Shown here: in pieces, positions 10,541 to 23,440 of the stretch
How positions within the stretch are numbered: the stretch's first letter is position 1
Layout: each line of letters opens with the position of its first letter
From: Notamacropus eugenii
Lineage: Eukaryota > Chordata > Mammalia > Diprotodontia > Macropodidae
NCBI RefSeq assembly: GCF_028372415.1
Contig: NC_092872.1
Location: 259,619,008-259,683,007 of the forward strand
Direction: 5' to 3'
DNA length: 64,000 nt
The notes under the pieces: generated by a model
Databases searched by the model: none
What the model was told of the DNA's origin: nothing
The model's input: only the letters and a program-made list of their open reading frames with translations
Position numbers and translations under genes: made by a program

Positions 10541-12547
10541 CTTTTTCTCTCCTAGTTTGAGGATTAAGATTTAGGGAGCAAACACTTCTGGGCTCCAAAG
10601 TCTGGCCCCCCACAGCATTAGGTCCTTCTCAGATCTTGAAGGATTCTGGGTTGTGGAGATGAGAATGGGTGTCAGAGCCAGTCCAGGGTGAGTGGGAGGA
10701 GGAAGAGGGGGCATCAGGCAGATGGGGGAGGGGAATGGGCACCCTCAAACTCACAGAGTTTTAATGGCTGGGTTTTGATACCCACTGGCTCCCAGGGTGA
10801 GTGACCTCTGGTCAGTCCTTTCCTCTTTCTAGCCCTCGGACTTCCTATCCACTAACCATGGAGAATAACTTTTGCACTTTCTCCCAGGGTGTCAGGAACC
10901 TTGTCACCTTTAAGGACCATAGCAATGAAAGTGGACACCATTACTAAAATCTTCATACAGGATGCCAAATATCAATGACTAATGGCCAAAGAAGACAGTG
11001 AACTAGAGCAGAAAGACAGCACCAAGCCTAGAGTCAGATGCCCTGGGTTCAAATCCGACGTGGAATGCTTACTACTCATGTGACTTTGGACCTCAGTTCC
11101 TTCATAAGTGAAATGAGGAAGTTGAACTTGATGGCTTCTGAGGTCCCTTCCAGCTGGTACTATGACCCTCTGACTTACCTTTGAACTCTGACACTTTCAT
11201 TCTTGGTGATCTCGGGCTTAGGAAAGGCTAAAATGAAAGTAAAACTGTGTGGTCTCTCACAAGGAGATATTACATCTCTTTGTCTCCCATTTCCCCCAAT
11301 CCTTGGTGATAGGAATCAGATTCTATATAAACTTTGAATCTTAATTTAATAAAAATCAAGTGTTTCCACCCTTCTCTCCTGCATTTATATATTGCCTACT
11401 ATATGCTGTGCTGGTTGCTTTACAAAAACTATTTCATTGGATCCTCTCAATACACTTGGGAAGTAGGTGCTATTATTATTCCCATTTTAACTGGAGAAAA
11501 CTGAGGAGGAGATTAAGTGACTGGTTCAGGTCACACAGCTAGTAAGTAGCTGAGGCTAAGTTTGAACTCAGTTCTACCTAATAATAATAATATTAATATT
11601 TATATAGTGGGTACCCCATGCCAGGCATTGTGCTAAGGGCTTCCTGATTATTATCCCCTTTGAGCTTTACAACAGCTCTGGAAGGTAAATGTTATTCTGA
11701 TCACTATTTTACAGATGAGGAAACTAAGGCAAATAAGGTTAAGTGACTGTCCAGAGTCATACAACTAGTAAGTGTGTGAGGCTGGATTTGAACTCAGGAA
11801 GATGAGCCTTCCTGATTCATTGCTGGGCTCTCTATGCACTATGGCGCCACTTAGCTGTACTTTGTATATTTATAAAGCCCTTTAAAATTTGCAAAGCAAC
11901 AATTGTTGCTTCGTTCAAATGAGTTCCCACCACTATGTCTTCTCTATGTGTCTAACACAAGACCAACAACCCTCCCACATATCTTAAAATGTAGTTAGGA
12001 AGTAGTTAACAAAATATATAAAAATAGAATAAAACGTGGATAATATTACATTTTAAAACAAAGACACTGAGCACCAGCAGAGATCCTTAGGTGTGGATTT
12101 GCGGCCGCATTACTGCTCAGTGCTACTGACCCACCTCCCACAGGGCATGTTGGGTGTGGGAGGGGATGCTGGAAGCCTCCATGCTGTCTCACTCCTTCTT
12201 AGAGGCCAAGAAATTGGCCCTTGTCAGGAGGCTAAGCAGGGTCAGGCTGCAATGGGGACCCTGGTCAGATGACCTAGTTTGGTTCCACCTCTAAGTTTTC
12301 TAACACTTGTTCTGTTCCTATCAGGCTCTAGTACCCTGGAGAGGCCCTGAAAAGAGATCGACCAGCTCTCCCACAAAGAGACACCAAGATGCTGATGAAT
12401 GACTTGCCTAGACAGTGGTGACATGCAGCTGTTTGGACTAACCAAGAAGTTGGCCCATAGGTTCGGACAGATATTGCAGGTGCAAAATGAACCAGACCCA
12501 GAATTTTAAAACTATGGCAAGGACTGGTCATTGAATAGTGTTTTCAT
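10541..12547. other. Intergenic stretch with CORE-SINE fragments
   Basis: MIR-type pieces lie at about 10750-10850 (+), 11030-11180 (+), 11370-11570 (-) and 11580-11880 (-), the last the most complete. A GC-rich patch near 12090-12190 contains a GCGGCCGC site. No gene is recognised. Confidence 0.5.
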
Positions 12548-12790
12548 GTTTTTGTTGTCCTTCAGTCTTGTCCAACTCTTTGTGACTCCACTTGGGATTT
12601 TCTATACAAAGATACTAAAGTGGTTTTATCATTTCCTTATCTAGCTCATTTTATAAATGGGGCAACTGAGGCAAACAGGGTGAAATGACTTGCCCAGGGT
12701 CACACAGTTAGTCCTGATTTGAACTCAGAAAGAGGAGTCTTCAGGACTCCAGGTCTAACACTTTGCACTCTGGTGCCACTTAGCTTCTCT
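12548..12790 (-). mobile_element. Mar1/WSINE-type CORE-SINE
   Basis: Antisense copy. It contains the tail TTGTCCTTCAGTCTTGTCCAA and TTTGTGACTCC, the CORE words GGGGCAACTGAGGCAAACAGG and TGACTTGCCCAGGGTCACACAG, and ends at the tRNA-like head TCTGGTGCCACTTAGCT. It is nearly complete. Confidence 0.8.
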
Positions 12791-12829
12791 GCCATTCTGA
12801 CTGAAACAAAAGTCCCACCTTTATTATTT

Positions 12830-13690
12830 TTTCCTTCCTTTTTTAAAAATTGATTTATTTGTTTTCAGTTTTCTACAATCACTTCTATAAGTCTTAGGTT
12901 TTCCCTCCCTACCCACTCCCTCCCTGAGACAGCATAAAATCTTATGTGGTTTCTACACAAACATTCTTATTAAACACATTTTCACATTGTCATGTTGCAT
13001 GGAAGAATTAAAATGAATGGGAGAAACCAGGAGAAAAAACAAAACAAAACATAACACAAGAGAAAATATTCTGCTTCATTCTGTGATCCAGTTCCATAGT
13101 TCTTTCTCTGGATGTGAAAGGCCTTTTGCCTCAAGAGTCCATTGGGAATGTTTTAGGTCATTGCATTGCTGTGAAGGGCTAAGTCTACCAGAAAGATTCC
13201 TCACACACTGTGGTTGTTACTGTGTACAATGTTCTCCTAGTTCTACTCATTTCACTCAGCATCAGTTCATATAAGTCCTTCCAGGCCTCTCTGAAGTCTT
13301 CCTGTTCATCATTTCTTATAGCACAATAGTATTTCTTTACATTCATATACCACAACTTGTTCAACCATTCCCCAATTGATGGGCATCCCCTTGATTTCCA
13401 GTTCTTGGTTACCACAGAGAGAGCTGTTATAAATATTTTTGTACATGTAGGACCTTTTTCCATTTTTATGATCTCTTGGGGATACAGTCTTAGAAGTAAT
13501 CTTGCTGGTTCAAAGGATATGCACATTTTTGTAGCTCTTTGGGGATAGTTCCAAATTGCTCTCCAGAATGCTTGGATCAGCTCACAGCTCTATTAACAAT
13601 GAATTAGTGTCCAACTCTCCCACATCTTCTCCAACATTTATTATCTTCCTGTTTTGTCATGTTAGCCAATCTGATAAGTGTAATGAGGAT
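12830..13690 (-). mobile_element. L1 3' end, antisense
   Basis: On the minus strand this reads the end of ORF2 and then the 3' UTR. The 113-residue frame at 13185-13526 matches the C-terminus of mammalian L1 ORF2p (PQEI(I)KMEKGP...TKIFI, then GCPSIGEWLNKLWYMNV). The T-rich stretch at about 12830 would be the A tail. It is a truncated, decayed copy. Confidence 0.8.
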
Positions 13691-14935
13691 CTCCTGGAAG
13701 GTCTATGAGAAGGATCTGTTGCACAGAGCTGGAGGAGTGCAGAGCACATAGCACACAGGCTGTACCAGCACAGACCCCACCACAGCAAAGCCCCGCCACA
13801 GGAAGCCCCAAGTGGTCTGAAGCAGAAGCAGCAAAGTGGATTCTCAAACATATCTGCTCAGGACAGAAGTCCAGTGGAACTGAGTGAAAGAGAAGTGCAG
13901 GACACCCATAACAGCAGCAGCCTCTCCTAAGACTATCAGCCTGAAGATTAAATGTCTGTAAGTCACCTACTTAAACTTTCAGCAGCCAAAATGGTGGAGT
14001 GATCTGTAAATACTCTCTCCCTCCCCTTGTCGACCTTGAAAAACCCACAGAATATTTCCTCAGGAAAAATCCTGGAATAGTGGGATTACCTGAAGGGGTA
14101 AACAGTCTCTTAGCCCATGAAGCTAGGAAAATAGCAAAGGGGGGTCCCTCTTGCTGTCACTGAAGGGAATCACTGTAGGACTGCAGCCATCCCAGACAGC
14201 CCCACCTCAGCAAACCAGGAGGAGATCCTGAGCCCCAGGAGGATGGAGCATGTAAGCACCAACACCAGCACCCCAGGCATGCCATAGCATAGCCAGAACA
14301 ATCAGGAAGACACTAGCACAGTTGGAGTTCACCAACCTCTGAGCCTGCCTGTGCTCTAGCTCAGAAGAGGAGACCTCTTGAGGCCAGACCACCCCTCACC
14401 CATACCTTACCCAGCCAGCTCCAGGGTAACTTGGGGAAACTCAGAAAGACTTCACCTGGCCTCTGCTTTGGTATATCAGCAAGCTCAGCACTAGGTAAAC
14501 TGCAGCTAGCTTCTTGCTGAAAGAACCAGAGGCTACAGTACACAAAGCCTCAAATTCCAAGCACAAAAATGTGGGACAGAGACCCTTATAGCCCAGAAGC
14601 AGAGATTCACTTTAAAAGCCAGGAAAAAGGCAATCATCATAACCAGGAAGCAAACCAGAAAAGAAAAGACCATAGAATCTTACTATGGAGACAAGGACCA
14701 AAACACCAATACCAAAGAGGTCAGCACTGAGACTGTACTCCAATCTGAAACTTCAGAAGAGAACATGAACTGGTCTCAAGCCTACAGAGCATTTTGGAAG
14801 AGCTCAAGAAGGATTTTAAAAACCAAATTAGAGAGGTAGAAGAAAACTTAGCCAATGATTCTAAAAATATGAAGAAAGAATTCACTGAAGAGAACAGGTC
14901 CATAAAAAGAGATGCAAATCAAAAGTCCTACCTTA
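13690..14935 (+). mobile_element. L1 5' region (5' UTR plus start of ORF1), sense
   Basis: From about 13985 the sequence CAGCCAAAATGGTGGAGTGAT begins an L1 5' UTR-like stretch. Near 14790-14935 it becomes ORF1-like coiled coil (EELKKDFKNQIREVEENLANDSKN), matching ORF1 elsewhere in this window. It abuts the antisense L1 3' end at 13690. That arrangement fits a 5'-inverted (twin-primed) copy, or else two independent insertions. Confidence 0.65.
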
Positions 14936-17900
14936 AGACACAGTTTTTAACAAAGGAGCAACATGATAGGGTTTAGATAGTGGAGATATTACTCAGGTAA
15001 TATATCCCATGACCCTGGACAAGTCACTTGTCCCTTTGAGTCTCAATTTCTTCATCTGTAAAATGGACATGACAATTCCTAGGACCACCTAGGAGATTAT
15101 GGATCTAAATCACTGTAGACTCTTCCAAAATAATTATTGGGAGAGATGAGGATGCACATCAGGAACTTATTTAAGAGTAAAAAAACAAAGTTTAACTCAA
15201 TGCCCCAATGCCTGAGGGACTCAATATGCCAAGAAGAAATTAGGAAGCCTCCCCAAAAGGAGACTTAGACATTGATGCAAGAGCCAGAGTTGCAGCTAGG
15301 GTCCAGTGAGAGGGGCCCTCTAGGGGCCCCTAGATAGGAGAATTGGATTCTAACCTGGATTCTGCCACTATTCTATTTAACCCAACACCTACCATGTGCT
15401 GGGCACTGAGCATACAGAAACAAAAATGAAATAGTGCCTACTCTCAAGGAACTTGTATTCTATTAGACAACCTTAATGTATGATCTTAGGCAAGTCAATA
15501 CCCTTCTTTGGGACTCATTTTCCTAATCTGTAAAGCTAGAGTTGGACTCCATTTGCAAACTCTAACTCCTATGATTCCCATTTCTTTCTTAAAGATTCAG
15601 CACCTGGAGACTGAGACCCTTATTTCTCCTAACAGTCCCTGGTCCTAGGATATTAAAACTGGAAGAAAGAGACTTTTGAGGTTATCTAATACCAGTCTCT
15701 TAACCTGTGTTTTATGATCTTATTTTTGAAAATATTTTGATAACTGTATTTCAATATAATTGGTTTCCTTTATAATCCTATACATTTTATTTTGTGCATT
15801 TAAAATGTTATTTTGCGAAGGGCACATAGACTTAGTTCACCAGACTTCCAAAGGGAGTCCAGGACATGGGGGCGGTGGGGGGGGGAAGGTTAAGACTTTC
15901 TGATTTAGATTCACCTTCTCATTCTAAAAAGGAGGAAACTGAAGATCTGAGAAGGTGTGTGATTTGTCCAAGATCATCCAGCTTGTAAATGACAGGGGTC
16001 TCTGACTCTAACCCTAAACCCTAAACTTCTGACTCTGGCTCCAAGACATATGGGGCACCCCTCCTTTCCTTTGCCGCACCTAAATTGCCAAAATGCAGTG
16101 ATAATCTGCCTCCTACTCCCCAGGGAGTCCAAATGTATCTAGTGCTATTCCATCTCCCAATTACCCACCCTGCCAAGGGGAATCCATCCCTTTGGATGCC
16201 AAGCCTGGAGACATGCAGGTTTTGAATTACAAGTGGGCAGTGCCACCTGGTGTCTGAATGGAGTACTGGAGAATTCTCAGGAAAAAGTGGGGCTACCATA
16301 TATCTCTATTACCTGGGGAATTGAAAAGAAGACCCAGTTCTGTCTTTGGGATGCTGAAAATTTCATTGGAGAGAGTGACCACCAGATCAAACATGTAAGA
16401 AATGGAGAACAATCTATTAAGAAGCAGCCATAGTACAGTGGGAAGAGATTTGGAGTCAGGGAATCTGTGTTCAAATTTTTTCTTTTCCCTAGATCTGACG
16501 TTGAGCAAGTCAGCCTCACTCTCTGGGTCTCAGTTCTTCAGTTGTAAAATGAGAGTTGGTTGAAATGATCTCCAAGGTCCCTTCCAGATATAAATCTATT
16601 GCCCTTCCCGTTTCTTTCAGGATTCTACCTTCTGTGGGTAAAGTACTGAACTTTGAGCCAGGAAGTCATGGTTCAACCTTGCCTTCAACACCAGCTATCA
16701 CTGTGACTTTCAGCAAGTCTCTTAACTTCTCTTGTCCTTGGTTTCCTGACTCATTGAGGGTGGGGATGGGGTGGAGTAGACCTATTGCCTGCTAAGATCC
16801 CATCCAGCACAAACCTAGACAAGAATGACGCTGAATGAGAATGTATGAAGGGAAGAGAAGGCTGGATTCTACTAGGTAGAATCAGGTAGGGTAGAATGAA
16901 TTTGCATTAAAAAGATCTGGATTTGAATTCCTTTTTAATTGGGTAACCCCAAATTGGTCAAATTTCCTGCCTTTCCATCCTGCCCCTCCTCCTCTCACCA
17001 GCCTCACTTTCCTTCCGGGTAGAATGAGAGGATTGGGCTAAATGGTCTTTTTTCAGTTCTAAATTCTCTCTGTCTCCTCCCACAGCCAGTGAGAAGGCAA
17101 GGGATACAATGATCATTACTCATCATTAGATGATCTCCAAAGCCAAGGGAGTCTCTCTGTATTAAAGGCAAATCCATTATTTTCCCTGGGACTCAGTTAT
17201 CTCCTCTGTTAAATGAGGCCATTGGAGCAGCTGACCTCCTAAGGTTCCTTCCAACTATGATACGATCATAGTACCCCCTCCATAATAAAATATTCACAAT
17301 TCCTATGATGGGGGTTATTTTTTAAAAGTTTCCAAGATACTTTCTTTCTTTACCCTAGCCATGTGAATCAAATAATATAAGCATTATAGTCCCCATCTTA
17401 TAGGTGAGAGAGTTGGGGCTCAGAGAGGGGTCACACAGCTTAGTAAATACCAGGAACTGGATTCCAAATCAGGTCTGAGTCCCTGGGCTCTAACCACTAC
17501 ACCACTGGCTTCTAGAACATATGGAATCAATCAAGTCCCTATCATGTGCCAAGCACTATGGTAGGTACTGGAGGTACTAAGAAAAATGAAAGGGTTCTCG
17601 ACATCAGAATCGAGTGCATTTTAGATTTCCCCTCAATGGGGTTCTTCAAGAGAAGGGTGGGTGCTCCTTGTTAGGGATACTGTGATGGAGATTATGAGTC
17701 AGAGAGAGGTGAGAAGCCCCTTCTAACTCTCAGGTTGTGTGACTGTTCGTGGGACATCTGCCTCAAGGGTTAAGGGTAGGCAGTTTTACCTTACAGGGCC
17801 CCTTTCTAAGCTCCTGGAGGCAGCCAAGAACTGGGCAGTCTGGGGGATGTGGTGAGGGAGCAGATTGGTGTAAAGATTGCTGTATTTATGAATCAGAAGA

Positions 17901-18059
17901 CCTGAGTTCCAAACCTATGTGACATTACATAAGTCACCTGACCTTTCTGGGGCCTCAGTTTTCCTTACATGTAAAGGAAGGGATAAGACTTGAAATAGCT
18001 GTGGAAGACAAAAACACTTGTACAGAGTGTTGTACAGTTCTGTATAGCTCTTGTAGAGA
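14936..18059. other. Dense cluster of MIR/CORE-SINE fragments
   Basis: Fragments at about 14970-15140 (+), 15305-15375 and 15470-15590 (+, split by an L2 piece at 15375-15465), 15900-16010 (-), 16425-16590 (+), 16640-16790 (+), 16880-17070 (+), 17170-17270 (+), 17340-17520 (-), 17640-17760 and 17860-17960 (+). An L2 piece lies at 17520-17590. The strongest marks are CAAGTCA(CTT) with CCTCATCTGTAAAATGG on one strand and GAGGAAACTGAGG on the other. No gene is seen. Confidence 0.55.
15705..15885 (+). mobile_element. hAT-like MITE copy (same family as 49167-49355)
   Basis: It shares the internal words ATATTTTGATAACTGTATTTC, AATATAATTGGTTTCCTTT and TCCAAAGGGAGTCCAGGACA with the copies at 41165-41345 and 49167-49355. 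The terminal inverted repeats are eroded. Confidence 0.6.
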
Positions 18060-18570
18060 GCTGCGGAAAAGGAAAACACTTTATTATTTGTTATATTAAA
18101 TTTTGATTTTTTCAATTACGAAAATTAACACAAAAGAACCCTCTCTCCCATCTCTCCTCCCCCTTCTCCAATACAGAAAGCAAGAAAAACAAACCCCTCT
18201 TACAAACGTGTATAGTTAAAACAAAACAAATTCCTCCTTTGGTCATGTCCAAAAAAACCTGTCTCAATCTGTCCTCTGAGCCTTCACCTGTCTATCAGGA
18301 GGCAGCCAACAGATGCCATTAGGAATTCTCTGAGACAGCAGCTGGTCATTAAGCTGATCAGAGTTCCTAGTGTTTCAAAGTTGATAATCTTTACAATGTT
18401 GCTATTATTGTATCAGTTGTTCTCCTGGTTCTGCCCACTTCACTCTGCATCAGTTCATATAAGTCTTCCCAGATTTCTCTAAAACTATCCCTTTCATCAT
18501 TTCTGACATGCAGCAGAATTTCATCACATTTATGAGGAAAACACTAAAAAAATCCAGCAAGCTGAATGAC
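18060..18570 (-). mobile_element. L1 3' end fragment, antisense
   Basis: Contains TTCTCCTGGTTCTGCCCACTT, CACTCTGCATCAGTTCATATAA and a degraded 3' UTR with AACAAACCCCTCTTACAAACG. These match the antisense L1 copies at 13200 and 33480-33760. Confidence 0.7.
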
Positions 18571-20341
18571 CTATACAAGTGAGGTTGGGGGTGACAAGGG
18601 AACTCATCCTCTGCCCTATTGTTGGGGAGGGGAGGGAGGAGAGTGCAGGAATGTTGCTCCTTTGGATGCCCTTGAAGGTAACAGTTTCACTCAAGGTCTG
18701 AAGGGATAAAGTTATGGCTCATTTACCACTACAGTCTGGATCTAGCCTCTCTTGCCTGACTTCACGTTATTTCCCTTCATGCACTCTACATTCCAGCCAA
18801 ACTGGACTATTCACCCTTCACCAAACAGCATCTCATCTCTCACTTCCATGCATTTGCCCAGTCTGGAATGCACCCCCTCCTCCCTAGCTTCCTTCAAGTC
18901 TCAGTTTAAGTATAGGCCTTTCTTCCTCTCCCTAGCTGTGTTCTCTCTCCCTTCTTAGATTATGTCTATACTTAAATCCACATTATATTCCTCTGGTAGT
19001 CTTCAAGCTCCTTGAAGACAGGGTTTTAGGGGTTTTTTTTGCTTCCATCTTTACATTCCTGCTACGTAGGTGTCTTTCACACAGTATTGGATTGGATTAG
19101 AAAGTTTATTGGATTGGATTAGAAAGCAGAGGCAAGAACTAGACACCAACTTTTGGGTTTTGATCCTGGCTCTACTAGAGGCCATGCTGTGGAGTTTCTT
19201 ACCTTCTTTGTGCCTTAATTTCTCTTTCTGGAAAACACAGGACAGGGATCCTGTATCTCTGTCTGATCTTTCACGTGGCAAATTTTAGGAAGCCAATTTC
19301 CCAAACCACAAACACTTCTGCTGTTTCTAGAAGTCTGAAAATGTCCTATGGGTGTCATCACCTTATTGAGCTGTATCAATTTCTGTCAGGCCCTATGCCC
19401 TGTGAGATCGTGTGTGACCCCTGTCCCAAAAGTCAGAACTCCCTCCAGCCTCACCTTCTATCTGAGATACTATTGTAAAGTCCTTTCCAGCTTTAACACC
19501 CTTGATCCTAAGTCCGTTTCTAGCATTAATATTCTATATTCTAACGTCCTCTTAGCTCTAACATCTCATGTTCTATGTTCTAAGGACCCTCCGCCTCTGA
19601 CATTCTAGTTCCTAGGTGTCTTCCACTTCCCTACTCCCTATGGCTTTATATTTCAGGGCTAACATATTAAATTGTCCTAGAGATCAGCTCCTTCCCTGGC
19701 TTTGCCCCTCTTGCTTCATGCTCCCCTTGTCCACAAAACTGAACTAAGGCTTTCAGAAACCAAGAATCCTTACCAAGCTGGGTCACTGAGCTCATCAATT
19801 AAGCTTAAAAAACCTTGAGATCCCCTGTGATTATTGGCAAAGGAGTCTGTATGTTTCTTTATCCTTATTATGTCCCTAGTTTGGAGCTGGGCTGTTCATT
19901 AAAAGCCTGTGGATGGATCGAATCGGTCAGTTTTCCTGACCTTAGCACTCACGGGAGGCTTCCCCATCTTCCGGACAATAAGAAAGGGGAGCTGAGGGGA
20001 GAGAGGGCTAATATCAACATCTTCCACCAGAGGGTAGCACAGTACAAGTTATCTCAGTGTGTGTGTGTAGTCTTAGAAGGTGAAAGGGGTTTGTATCATA
20101 AAAACAATACTAGTAGTATTTACATGATGACTTAAGGCTGTAAAGGGCTTTGAACAGAGTCCATGCATAGCAGAGCAGGAAAATCCTCTATACGTAGGCA
20201 TTTCCAACAAATGCAGTCATCCAGCCTCCACATAGACTCCAGAGATGGAGGCTTCTCCTTGGCTCCCATCCCATTTTTATCAGTCTGTTTACAATTATTT
20301 TTTTTTAATGTAGAGCAGAAATGTCTCTCTGCATATGTAGA
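18571..20341. other. Intergenic stretch with L2 and MIR fragments
   Basis: An L2-type 3' region (TCAAGCTCCTTGAAGACAGGG) lies at about 18740-19080. A MIR piece (+) lies at about 19120-19280. At about 19470-19620 three loose tandem copies of a 'TTCTA...CCT...CTCTGACATTCTA' unit occur, the same kind as at 25865-25970. No gene is seen. Confidence 0.45.
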
Positions 20342-20352
20342 CACACATACAC

Positions 20353-20391
<39 letters not shown>
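20342..20391. repeat. (CA)n microsatellite
   Basis: Interrupted ACACACATACACACACGC and then about 34 bp of pure CA. The Val/Cys- and His/Thr-alternating frames here are artefacts of the repeat. Confidence 0.95.
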
Positions 20392-20394
<3 letters not shown>

Positions 20395-22714
20395 TAAGCA
20401 CTTGAATGCTTTTTGACTAACACAGATGTTCCTGGGCTTATACAGGAATAGTGGGTATGGGGTAACAGAACCAGCCTCAGAGGCTGGAAGTCCTGGTTTC
20501 AAGTCCTGCCTCCAACACATCCCAGTTATGAGACCCTGAGGGCATCACCACCTCCCAGTGTCCCAGGCAGCTCTCCAAGTCTAAATTGTAGACCAGACAC
20601 CAATCCATGCTCATAAATCAAGGTCCAGTCAAAACAAAATGTGTATATAGGCATGTGTGCACACACTTGGGTAAAAAGATGGGGTGGGGGTGGGAGGCAA
20701 AATCTCTCTGGAAACGAGCTTTATAAACAGCTTTGGGATCTTTTTACACCCTTCGTGCTTTGCAGACCTTTGATTTCCCATTGCTTTGGACAAATCACTT
20801 AGCTTTTTCAAATCTCAGCTTCCTCACCTGTAAAATTGGAACATTCATGCCTACAATAACCACCTCCAAGGATTATTCTCAAGTTCAGGGATATGTTTGT
20901 ATAAGGCCTGAGCCTAAACTACCCACATTTGAGCCTTGATACCTTAACTAAGTAAAAACCCATCTCAATCAACTTCAACAAGCTTTTTAGACTAAAGGTG
21001 AAAAAAGTCTTTCCAAGCCACTGGATGAAGTGAAATGATTGCAGACAAGAAAATCAGTTGCATTTGGGTGAGGGATTTTTTGTGGCCTCTGGGTCCATCA
21101 AGTTAGCTGTAACTGGGGAGTTCTGGTGAGCAACAAGTCCAGGAGGAGAGCATGCTAGCCAAGGGGGGATGGAGGCCGGGCAGTTTTGGCTGATGACTCA
21201 GTAAGCAGCTCAGCACAAGACCTGGCTGAGGCCCCCAGGGTGCCCACCTCCTCAAGGATGGAGGAAAGCTCTGAGAAAAGCTCCTCCTTGGTACCATACC
21301 TGCCCACCACAGCCACTATATTATAATCTGCTCCTTCACTACCCAGATGTCTCCAGTAACCTCAGCTTTGTCTCAATCACAAAGAGGCCTAGGACTAACT
21401 ACAGAGAACCTCCACTAAATGCTAGGAACTTTCCCACCTAAGAGTCAACATGATTGCTACTGAACTCATAATTTTTTTTGGTCTAAAATAAACTCCCTAA
21501 AGGTGAAGAGGCAGAATCCTGTGGACCTGAGTGATACATATATACAGATATGTTAGGTTCCAGGGCCCTTCCTGCCCGAGGTTTATCTACTTGGGAGAAA
21601 AGATTTCCATAAATGGATTGCCGCAAACATCTCCTGGCCAGCTTACTCTACCTTCCCTTCCCCCAGCCCCCACCCCCTCACGCTTCCCTCCATCTCATCT
21701 ACAGACTGTTGGCACCCCTCACACCAGCCTCCTCCTAGCTCTCTTCCCCTCTTGCTGAGGTAAGATTTGTGGACAGGGGAGTAATACTTTCTAGCTAATT
21801 CTGACAGTGGCCTTCAGAGACAGGACATAGTGCAGGGGGAGACTGGAAGCATAAAGAATGTGGAAGAAGGAAGTGGGAAGAGCAGCAGAGAAGGGGATCA
21901 TTTCCATTTCCATTTCCCCTGGGGAATGTTAACACCTTGAGGCCATTTAGTTTATGTCTGTCTCCTAGAACCCTAGCACTCAGCACGGAGCGTGGCACAT
22001 GGGGAACAGAACAGGAGCAAGAGTTGTTTCATTGGCCAAAGGAACTCCCAGGTGAGGAAGCCCCTTCATCAATGCATAGACACCTTCTCAGCGACTCAGT
22101 TTTGGAGGAGAAGCTTTCAACGCTTTCCAGATCGCTCTGGCCCAGCTTGGTGAAGCCTGTGGGCCCCTTCTCAAAATAATGGTTTTAAATGCAGAAAATA
22201 AAATACAAAGGATTGCAAAGGAAACCAGTTACATTAAAATAAAGATGGAATTTCTCCCCCATTCAAGCCCCCCAACCACTCTGGCATCTGTCCACAGAGT
22301 GGGGGTCGGTGGATCCCAGGGTAAGAACCTTTGTTCTTAGAGAGATCACACAGCTTTGTAAAGCAGAAGTCCGAGCCAGAACTACAGCTTCTTTACACAG
22401 GCTAGATGGTGTAATTCATGGAATGCCACAGTTTAAAGATGGGGGTGCAGTATGACGGAAAGTGCATTGGACTTGAGATCAGGAAGAACTTGGGTTCAAA
22501 TTCTGAGTCCAAGGTTAGTGATGTCATCGCAGACAAGACACTTCACCTAGTCTAGTGGACTAGTACATACCTGTGGCACCTGCCTCATCAGACATCCAAC
22601 CCCAGTTTAGCTCAGATGACTCCTGATCCCACATAAGGCTTGATGATGGGAAGACGTGGCACCACCAGATCATACTGCCCACCTGCCTTCCCCCATAGAC
22701 CCTGACCCACAAAC
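20392..22714. other. Intergenic stretch with scattered SINE fragments
   Basis: MIR pieces (+) lie at about 20440-20560, 20730-20900 and 22445-22560. The stretch 21060-21300 is repeat-poor and holds a GATGACTCAGTAAGCAGC (AP-1-like) word. The stretch 21570-21760 is C-rich without recognisable features. Confidence 0.4.
22150..22330 (-). mobile_element. hAT-like MITE copy, antisense
   Basis: Has TGGTGAAGCCTGTGGGCCCC, TCAAAATAATGGTTTTAAATGC and ATTGCAAAGGAAACCAG, the reverse of the family seen at 49167-49355. It ends near GGGTAAGAACC, the eroded inverted repeat. Confidence 0.55.
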
Positions 22715-22870
22715 ATGGCCACCCAGAACTCGCCCAGGCAGCTTGACTACTCGGAGGTTTTGGATGAGATGGGACGCCCCAACTCTGTTACATCCACAGA
22801 AATGGAGGACCACCAAGCCTTAGTATCCGACTCTCCACCGTGTCCAGCATCAGGTCCACAGCTCTCCTGA
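22715..22870 (+). other. Short open frame of 51 codons, unrecognised
   Basis: The ATG sits in a good context (ACAAACATGG). An in-frame TGA lies four codons upstream and a TGA ends it at 22868-22870. The product would be polar, rich in Ser, Pro, Asp and Glu, and begins MATQNSPRQLDYSEV. The surrounding 22560-22890 is free of recognised repeats. A frame this short can easily arise by chance and I recognise no family. It runs convergently with TSPAN15. Confidence 0.15.
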
Positions 22871-23440
22871 GTGTGAGCTTAACCACATTAAAATGTATGG
22901 GGAAACTTTTAATAAGAACAACCAATTAAAGAAATATGTAAATGTGTGTTTTCCAAGGCCTGAAGAAATCCCTACATAGGATTTAGCAGTCTCCTGAGTT
23001 TGACACAAGTGGTGTGGACGCTACCATGGAACCTCCTAACAGAGCCCAAGGACTTCTGGGCTTTTCTCACCTGCCCCAAAGCTGAGCTCTTTTTGGTGCT
23101 GTTTCTCCCAATGAGAGGGTGAACTCTTTGAAAAAAGGGATTGGTCCCTGCCTGTTAGCATTCCCAGAACTTGGTATATATAGGGCTTTTGGCATAGGTT
23201 TTCTATTTCCTTCCCTGTCTTCCACCTTCCCACCCTAAAAGGACGAACTCCTCAAAAGCAGAGGCTGGCCCTTTTTTTGTTGAGTAATCCCAGGACCTGG
23301 CTTAATGCCTGGTACTTGAAGACCCTTAATCCTGTGTGCTGATGAGCGGCCCAATGTAGAATGCTTTGACCACCTTTAAGAAGCAGGGCTGCGCTTGCAG
23401 AGGGGAATCAGGGAAAAAAAGAAAAACAAACAAACAACCC
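22871..23440. other. Intergenic stretch with L2-type fragments
   Basis: Two pieces of the kind GTGAACTCTTTGAAAAAAGGGA...CCCAGAACTTGGTAT (about 23100-23180) and GACGAACTCCTCAAAAGCAGAGG...CCCAGGACCTGGCTTAATGCC (about 23240-23330) resemble the L2 3' end in sense. The rest is unremarkable. Confidence 0.4.

Noticed and set aside
16003..16026. Telomere-like CTAACCCTAAACCCTAAAC
   Set aside because: Only about two and a half imperfect units, next to a SINE end. Too short for an interstitial telomeric tract.
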